Assembly: GCA_009908535.1 (NCBI GenBank)
Contig: JAAAOD010000153.1
Span: 1 to 10,699, forward strand
Origin: Verrucomicrobiota bacterium
Lineage (GTDB): Bacteria; Verrucomicrobiota; Verrucomicrobiia; Opitutales; Oceanipulchritudinaceae
Length of the DNA: 10,699 nucleotides
Direction: 5' to 3'
Shown: positions 6,844 through 10,699 of the stretch, in pieces
Numbering within the stretch: position 1 is the first letter of the stretch
Layout: each line of letters opens with the position of its first letter
The notes under the pieces: generated by a model
Databases searched by the model: none
Told to the model about the DNA's origin: nothing
Seen by the model: only the letters and a program-made list of their open reading frames with translations
Position numbers and translations under genes: made by a program

Positions 6844-7791
6844 ATGCAGATTGGAGAAATGAAAATTCTCAAAGGTAGTGCGAATGGCGCACTGTCCGAA
6901 GCGGTTTGTGAATTTGTCGGTATTGAGCCGACCCATGTCACCCTGAAGCGGTTCCCGGACAAGGAGGTGTTCGTGAAAATCGACGAGAACGTGCGCGGGC
7001 GGGATGTTTTTATCATTCAACCGACCTGTCCCCCGGCGAACGACAACCTGATGGAGCTTCTCATCATGATCGACGCGGCCCGCCGGGCTTCCGCGCAGCG
7101 CATCACGGCCGTCCTCCCCTTTTTCGGGTATGCCCGGCAGGACCGGAAGGACCAGCCGCGGGTCCCGATTACGGCCAAACTGGTCGCCAACCTCCTTGTC
7201 ACTGCGGGTGCGAACCGGGTGCTGACGATGGATCTGCACGCGCCCCAGATCCAGGGCTTCTTTGACATCCCGGTGGACCATCTCTACGCTTCCACGGTCT
7301 TTTTCGATTACCTGAAGCGGTTCAAAAACGAGGATCTGATCGTCATCTCCCCAGACGTCGGCGGGATGAAAATGGCGGCGGCCTACGCGGAGATGCTGGG
7401 GACGGATTTTGGTTTTGTGGCCAAGAAACGCAAGGACGCCACCCAGGTGGAGGCGCACAGCGTGGTCGGTGATGTGGAGGGAAAATCCGTTCTCGTCGTG
7501 GACGATCTGACGGAATCCGCGGGAACGCTGGAGGCGGCCGCAAAAATCCTTAAGGAACGGGGGGCGACGAAGGTCCGTGCCGCCGTCAGCCACGCCGTTC
7601 TGAACGACAAGGGCTACAGCCGCATGCAGCAGAGCTTCCTCGACGAACTGATCACGACGAATTCAACGCCGTTGGATTGTCGCGGCCTTAATATCACGGT
7701 TCTTTCCATCGCGTCCTTGCTGGGAGAGGCCATGTTGCGTATAAATAACCATCAAAGCGTAACGTCCCTCTTCAGGATCAAGGGATTCTGA
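6844..7791 (+). CDS. prs: Ribose-phosphate pyrophosphokinase (PRPP synthetase)
   Basis: Protein of 315 residues, the usual length. It makes 5-phosphoribosyl pyrophosphate from ribose 5-phosphate and ATP for purine, pyrimidine, histidine, tryptophan and NAD synthesis in the cytoplasm. Visible family features are GSAN near the N-terminus (11-14), RFPDKE (37-41), the ATP-binding GYARQDRK (95-102), RVPITAKLVAN (106-116), MDLHAPQIQGFFDIPVDHL (129-147) and the catalytic-loop Lys/Arg cluster KKRK (194-197). The PRPP-binding loop at 218-229 reads VVDDLTESAGTL. A second in-frame ATG at 6859 would remove five residues and bring the N-terminus closer to the typical MK-x-x-x-GSAN. GGAG (6853-6856) lies only 2 bases before that ATG, so the upstream start is kept with moderate confidence. 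It is probably co-transcribed with lpxD. Confidence 0.95.
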   Translation: MQIGEMKILKGSANGALSEAVCEFVGIEPTHVTLKRFPDKEVFVKIDENVRGRDVFIIQPTCPPANDNLMELLIMIDAARRASAQRITAVLPFFGYARQDRKDQPRVPITAKLVANLLVTAGANRVLTMDLHAPQIQGFFDIPVDHLYASTVFFDYLKRFKNEDLIVISPDVGGMKMAAAYAEMLGTDFGFVAKKRKDATQVEAHSVVGDVEGKSVLVVDDLTESAGTLEAAAKILKERGATKVRAAVSHAVLNDKGYSRMQQSFLDELITTNSTPLDCRGLNITVLSIASLLGEAMLRINNHQSVTSLFRIKGF

Positions 7792-7798
7792 TTGTGCG

Positions 7799-7829
7799 GC
7801 GTCCGGAGAGGTCGCGGGCGTTTTTTTTT
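7799..7829 (+). terminator. Probable intrinsic terminator after prs
   Basis: A 6-bp stem, CGTCCG (7800-7805) with CGGGCG (7815-7820), contains one T-G wobble and a 9-base loop. It is followed directly by nine T residues (7821-7829). It begins 8 bases after the prs stop. The stem is short but very GC-rich and the T-tract is unbroken. It should separate lpxD-prs from the protease gene. Confidence 0.72.
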
Positions 7830-7896
7830 GAGTTAACCTGCCGGCGGTCGCGTCCAAGCCGGCGAACTGTGATTCCTATTCAGGAGACAGCCCAAG

Positions 7897-9375
7897 ATGA
7901 AAAAACAGTTGTTTCGGAAAATTGTACTGCAAAGCACGCTGCTGGCCATGGCCGGCTGCTTCGGTGGCGGGATCTCCGCGGAGACGGAAAGGGATTTTCC
8001 GCTCGATACCACCCCGGTGGATGACGGCAGCGCGCCGCATCTGGCCAGCTACGCCGACGTTCTCGAACCGGCGCGGCAGACCGTCGTTTCGGTGACCACG
8101 GCCAGCATTGTCGAGATCATGCGCGGCGGCGGCGGAATGAGCCCGCTGGAGGAATTCCTGCGCCGCTTCTACGGGATGCCCGAACAACGGGGTGGAGAGG
8201 GCCAGGGAGGCGAGCCCATGGAGCGCCGCATCCCGAATGGCCTCGGTTCCGGAGTCATCATTTCGGAGGACGGCTACATCCTGACCAACAATCATGTCAT
8301 CTCCGACCAGCGCGGGGATCCTGCCGACGAAATCACCGTCCACCTCAATGACGGATCCGAGGTGCAGGCGGAACTGATCGGGCGGGATGCCCGTACGGAC
8401 GTTGCTCTCTTGAAAATCGACCGCGAAGGCCTGCCCTTTATCAGCATGGCCGACAGTGCCGACCTGCAGGTCGGTGACATCGTCTTCGCGATCGGCAATC
8501 CCCTTGGCGTCGGGCAGACGAGCACGATGGGGATCGTCTCTGCTACTCAGCGGACCAACCTCGGACTTCTCGGCAACGAGGGCTATGAGAACTTCATTCA
8601 GACCGACGCGGCCATCAACCGCGGCAACTCCGGGGGTGCCCTTGTCGATGCCAAGGGGCGTCTCGTCGGGATCAATACGGCTATTTTCTCACGGACCGGC
8701 GGAAACATCGGGATCGGGTTCGCCATTCCGTCGCGGCTTGCCAGGACCGTGGTCCTTGAACTGATCGAAGCCGGCCGCGTACGCCGCGGCTACCTGGGCG
8801 TATCCATCAGCGATCTCAATCCCGACATGGCCGAGGCCTTTGGGCTCGGCAGCACCGACGGAGCCCTTGTCGAGATGGTGCAGGACGGCACACCTGCGGC
8901 GGAGGCTGGTCTCGAGCGCGGGGATGTCATCCGGGAAGTCGATGGCCAGATCATCGAATCCGTCGCCGATCTGCGCCTGACCATTGCCGGTCGCCGCCCG
9001 GGAACGGAAACCGCCATCACCATCGTGCGTGACGGGGAAACCATGACGAAGGAAGTGGAACTGGGCAGCCTTGACGATCCCACCGCCGTGGTCACGACGC
9101 AGGACTCCCCCCTCGAGGGCGTTGGACTCGAACCGGTCAATGACGCCCTTCAGGGAGAATACGACCTCGATGTGGGCAGCGGCCTGGTCATCACCGACGT
9201 CGAGCCCCGCTCCCCGTACGCGGGGTCCCTCCGTCCGGGCATGGTCATCATGGAGGTGAATGACCGAAAGGTCGAAACCGTCGGTGACCTGCAGAACAGC
9301 CTTCGTCCCGGGGCGAACCGCTTCTGGGTCTACTTCCGCGGCAACCGGGGCTACCTTGCCCTGCGCATTCCCTGA
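7897..9375 (+). CDS. Do-type (DegP/HtrA-like) periplasmic serine protease
   Basis: Protein of 492 residues; an S1C-family protease that degrades or refolds damaged envelope proteins. An export signal occupies the first 20-28 residues. It either ends in a lipobox-like MAGC at 18-21 or is cleaved after ISA (28). A Gly-rich stretch (about 76-108) matches the LA loop of DegP-type proteases. The catalytic triad is visible: H133 in TNNHVIS, D168 in RTDVALLKI and S245 in GNSGGAL. PDZ1 spans about 297-390 (starting at GYLGVSI) and PDZ2 about 408-490. Two PDZ domains fit DegP/DegQ rather than DegS. AGGAGA at 7882-7887, 9 bases before the ATG, fixes the start. The gene follows a terminator and so probably has its own promoter, but I could not identify one in 7830-7880. 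DegP and DegQ cannot be told apart here, so no symbol is given. Confidence 0.94.
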   Translation: MKKQLFRKIVLQSTLLAMAGCFGGGISAETERDFPLDTTPVDDGSAPHLASYADVLEPARQTVVSVTTASIVEIMRGGGGMSPLEEFLRRFYGMPEQRGGEGQGGEPMERRIPNGLGSGVIISEDGYILTNNHVISDQRGDPADEITVHLNDGSEVQAELIGRDARTDVALLKIDREGLPFISMADSADLQVGDIVFAIGNPLGVGQTSTMGIVSATQRTNLGLLGNEGYENFIQTDAAINRGNSGGALVDAKGRLVGINTAIFSRTGGNIGIGFAIPSRLARTVVLELIEAGRVRRGYLGVSISDLNPDMAEAFGLGSTDGALVEMVQDGTPAAEAGLERGDVIREVDGQIIESVADLRLTIAGRRPGTETAITIVRDGETMTKEVELGSLDDPTAVVTTQDSPLEGVGLEPVNDALQGEYDLDVGSGLVITDVEPRSPYAGSLRPGMVIMEVNDRKVETVGDLQNSLRPGANRFWVYFRGNRGYLALRIP

Positions 9376-9384
9376 GGGGCGCGG

Positions 9385-10699
9385 TTATCCCGACAATCCG
9401 AGGCGCGCGAGCAGAGCCTGGGGACGCGGGTCGCGACCCATGAAAGCGCGAAAGAGGTCCTCCGGGGGCGCACTGTTGCCGCGGGCGAGGACGGCTTCGC
9501 GGAAGGCTCTTCCGGTTTCCGCATTGAGAAGCCCTTCCGTCTTGAAGCGGGTAAAGGCATCGGCATCGAGGACTTCCGCCCACTTGTAGCTGTAGTAGCC
9601 GGAAGCGTAGCCGGTCTCCCCCGCAAAGAGGTGGCTGAAGGACCGCAGGTTGTTCTTCGGCAATACCGTGACCGGCGGGCGATAATCGGCGAGCAGCTTC
9701 TCCGCGAAGGCGTCGAAGTCGATGGAGGAGCCGCGTTCGCCGAGAAGGTGAAGCTCGAGGTCCAGCTTTGCGAAGCTCAGTTGCCGCATCTGGAACTGGG
9801 CCGCCCCGAATTGGCGGCTGGCGATCAACTTCCGGAACAGCTCTCCGGGAATCGCGTCACCGGTTTCATGGTGACGGGCGAAGAGGTCGAGGCTCTCCCG
9901 TTCCCAGCACCAGTTTTCCATGATCTGGGATGGCAGTTCGACGAAGTCCCAGGCGACATTGGTCCCGCCAAGCCCGGGAATGGAAACCTCGCTGAGGAGG
10001 TGATGGAGCAGATGGCCGAATTCATGGAAGAGCGTCTCCACTTCCCGGTGAGTGAGCAATGCCGGCTTGTTCCCGACCGGCGGCGTAAGGTTGCCGGCAA
10101 TGACCCCGATGTGAGGGGAGAGGGTTCCCCCCTGCAGGCGCTGCCCCGACAGGAGCGGGTTCATCCAGGCTCCTCCGCGCTTGTCCTCGCGCGGGTACCA
10201 GTCGGTGTAGAAGTAGCCGAGGACGCGGTCGTCCCGGGCGTCGCGAAGGCACCAGGTGTCCACATCGGGATGCCAGGCGGCGGGAGCGTCCTCAACTTTT
10301 TGCACCTGCACACCAAAGACCTTCCCGGAGAGATGGAAGAGCCCCTCCATCACGCGCGGTAAAGCGAAGTAGGGACGCAGTTCCTCCTCATCGAAAGCGA
10401 ATTTTTCGCGCCGCAGGCGTTCGGTCCAGTAGGCGATTTCCCAGGGGAAAAACTCCTCCCGGTTCCCTCCGTGGCGGGCCTTGCAGTCGAGCACCTCCTC
10501 CATCTCCCGGTCAAAGGCCTCTTTGGTTCGCTCGTGCAGGTCGTCGACAAAGGCGAGGGCCGTCTTCGGATCGCCGGCCATGCGTCGGGAAAGGACCAGT
10601 GCGGGAAAATTTGTCCGGTCCAACAAGGCTGCTTTTTCCGCGCGCAGGGAAAGAATCTCCCGGGTGAGCGGCTCGTTGTCGTGCGGCTCGTGGCTCCCC
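9385..10699 (-). CDS. M3-family metallopeptidase (oligopeptidase A-like), N-terminus beyond the window
   Basis: The minus-strand frame stops at TAA (complement of 9385-9387) and stays open to the right edge, giving 437 residues of a family usually near 680. About 240 N-terminal residues are missing. A TTG at 10624-10626 is not the start: the residues before it (NEPLTREILSLRAEKAALL) continue the family pattern. The zinc site is clear: HEFGH at 10012-10026, followed by the GT-x-x-x-WDFVELPSQ segment whose Glu (9937-9939) is the third zinc ligand, as in thimet oligopeptidase and oligopeptidase A. The substrate-binding segment GYASGYYSYKW is at 9580-9612. Members are usually cytoplasmic and degrade short peptides, including cleaved signal peptides. 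Oligopeptidase A (prlC/opdA) or peptidyl-dipeptidase Dcp are both possible; A is favoured. The gene converges on the protease gene with 9 bases between stops. Confidence 0.93.
   Translation of the reverse strand, partial: GSHEPHDNEPLTREILSLRAEKAALLDRTNFPALVLSRRMAGDPKTALAFVDDLHERTKEAFDREMEEVLDCKARHGGNREEFFPWEIAYWTERLRREKFAFDEEELRPYFALPRVMEGLFHLSGKVFGVQVQKVEDAPAAWHPDVDTWCLRDARDDRVLGYFYTDWYPREDKRGGAWMNPLLSGQRLQGGTLSPHIGVIAGNLTPPVGNKPALLTHREVETLFHEFGHLLHHLLSEVSIPGLGGTNVAWDFVELPSQIMENWCWERESLDLFARHHETGDAIPGELFRKLIASRQFGAAQFQMRQLSFAKLDLELHLLGERGSSIDFDAFAEKLLADYRPPVTVLPKNNLRSFSHLFAGETGYASGYYSYKWAEVLDADAFTRFKTEGLLNAETGRAFREAVLARGNSAPPEDLFRAFMGRDPRPQALLARLGLSG

Noticed and set aside
9631..10362. A 243-codon plus-strand frame opposite the M3 peptidase
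   Set aside because: The minus strand carries the HEFGH zinc motif and the rest of the M3 active site, so this is its shadow.
10624..10626. TTG as the start of the M3 peptidase
   Set aside because: The frame remains open to base 10699 and the upstream residues fit the M3 family, so the true start lies outside the window.

Overview
The window is a compact run of housekeeping genes on a GC-rich (roughly 60% by eye) bacterial chromosome. The organism is Gram-negative (diderm) and makes lipid A: it carries BamA with five POTRA domains, a Skp/OmpH chaperone, LpxD and a periplasmic Do-type protease. The order rpsF-ssb-rplI-dnaB followed directly by bamA-skp-lpxD, and the style of the Prs and LpxD proteins, remind me of the Verrucomicrobiota (Opitutae-like lineages). 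That is recall of style, not a search result, so I hold the assignment at moderate to low confidence.

Layout. Positions 1-5664 hold six co-directional plus-strand genes: the 3' end of rpsF (ribosomal protein S6), ssb, rplI (ribosomal protein L9), dnaB (replicative helicase), bamA and skp/ompH. The gaps are 34, 60, 53, 3 and 78 bases. A good intrinsic terminator at 5701-5739 closes this unit. A second plus-strand pair follows, lpxD (5784-6824) and prs (6844-7791), 19 bases apart and closed by a second hairpin with a T-tract at 7799-7829. A degP/htrA-like protease gene (7897-9375) with its own strong ribosome binding site comes next. It converges on an M3-family oligopeptidase gene on the minus strand, which runs off the right edge; the two stop codons are only 9 bases apart. 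No gap between genes reaches 300 bases. I see no tRNA, rRNA, CRISPR array, insertion sequence or prophage.

How the genes work together. The first half joins translation and replication proteins (S6, SSB, L9, DnaB), a familiar ancestral cluster, to outer-membrane biogenesis. BamA inserts beta-barrel proteins, Skp escorts them across the periplasm, LpxD makes a lipid A precursor for the same membrane, and the DegP-like protease degrades or rescues misfolded envelope proteins. Prs supplies PRPP for nucleotide synthesis, and the M3 peptidase probably degrades peptides in the cytoplasm. I found no convincing undescribed system. The points worth a second look are modest: a possible lipoprotein signal on the DegP-like protease, an apparent insertion in DnaB, the very tight dnaB-bamA junction, the missing rpsR, and the departure from the usual bamA-skp-lpxD-fabZ-lpxA order.
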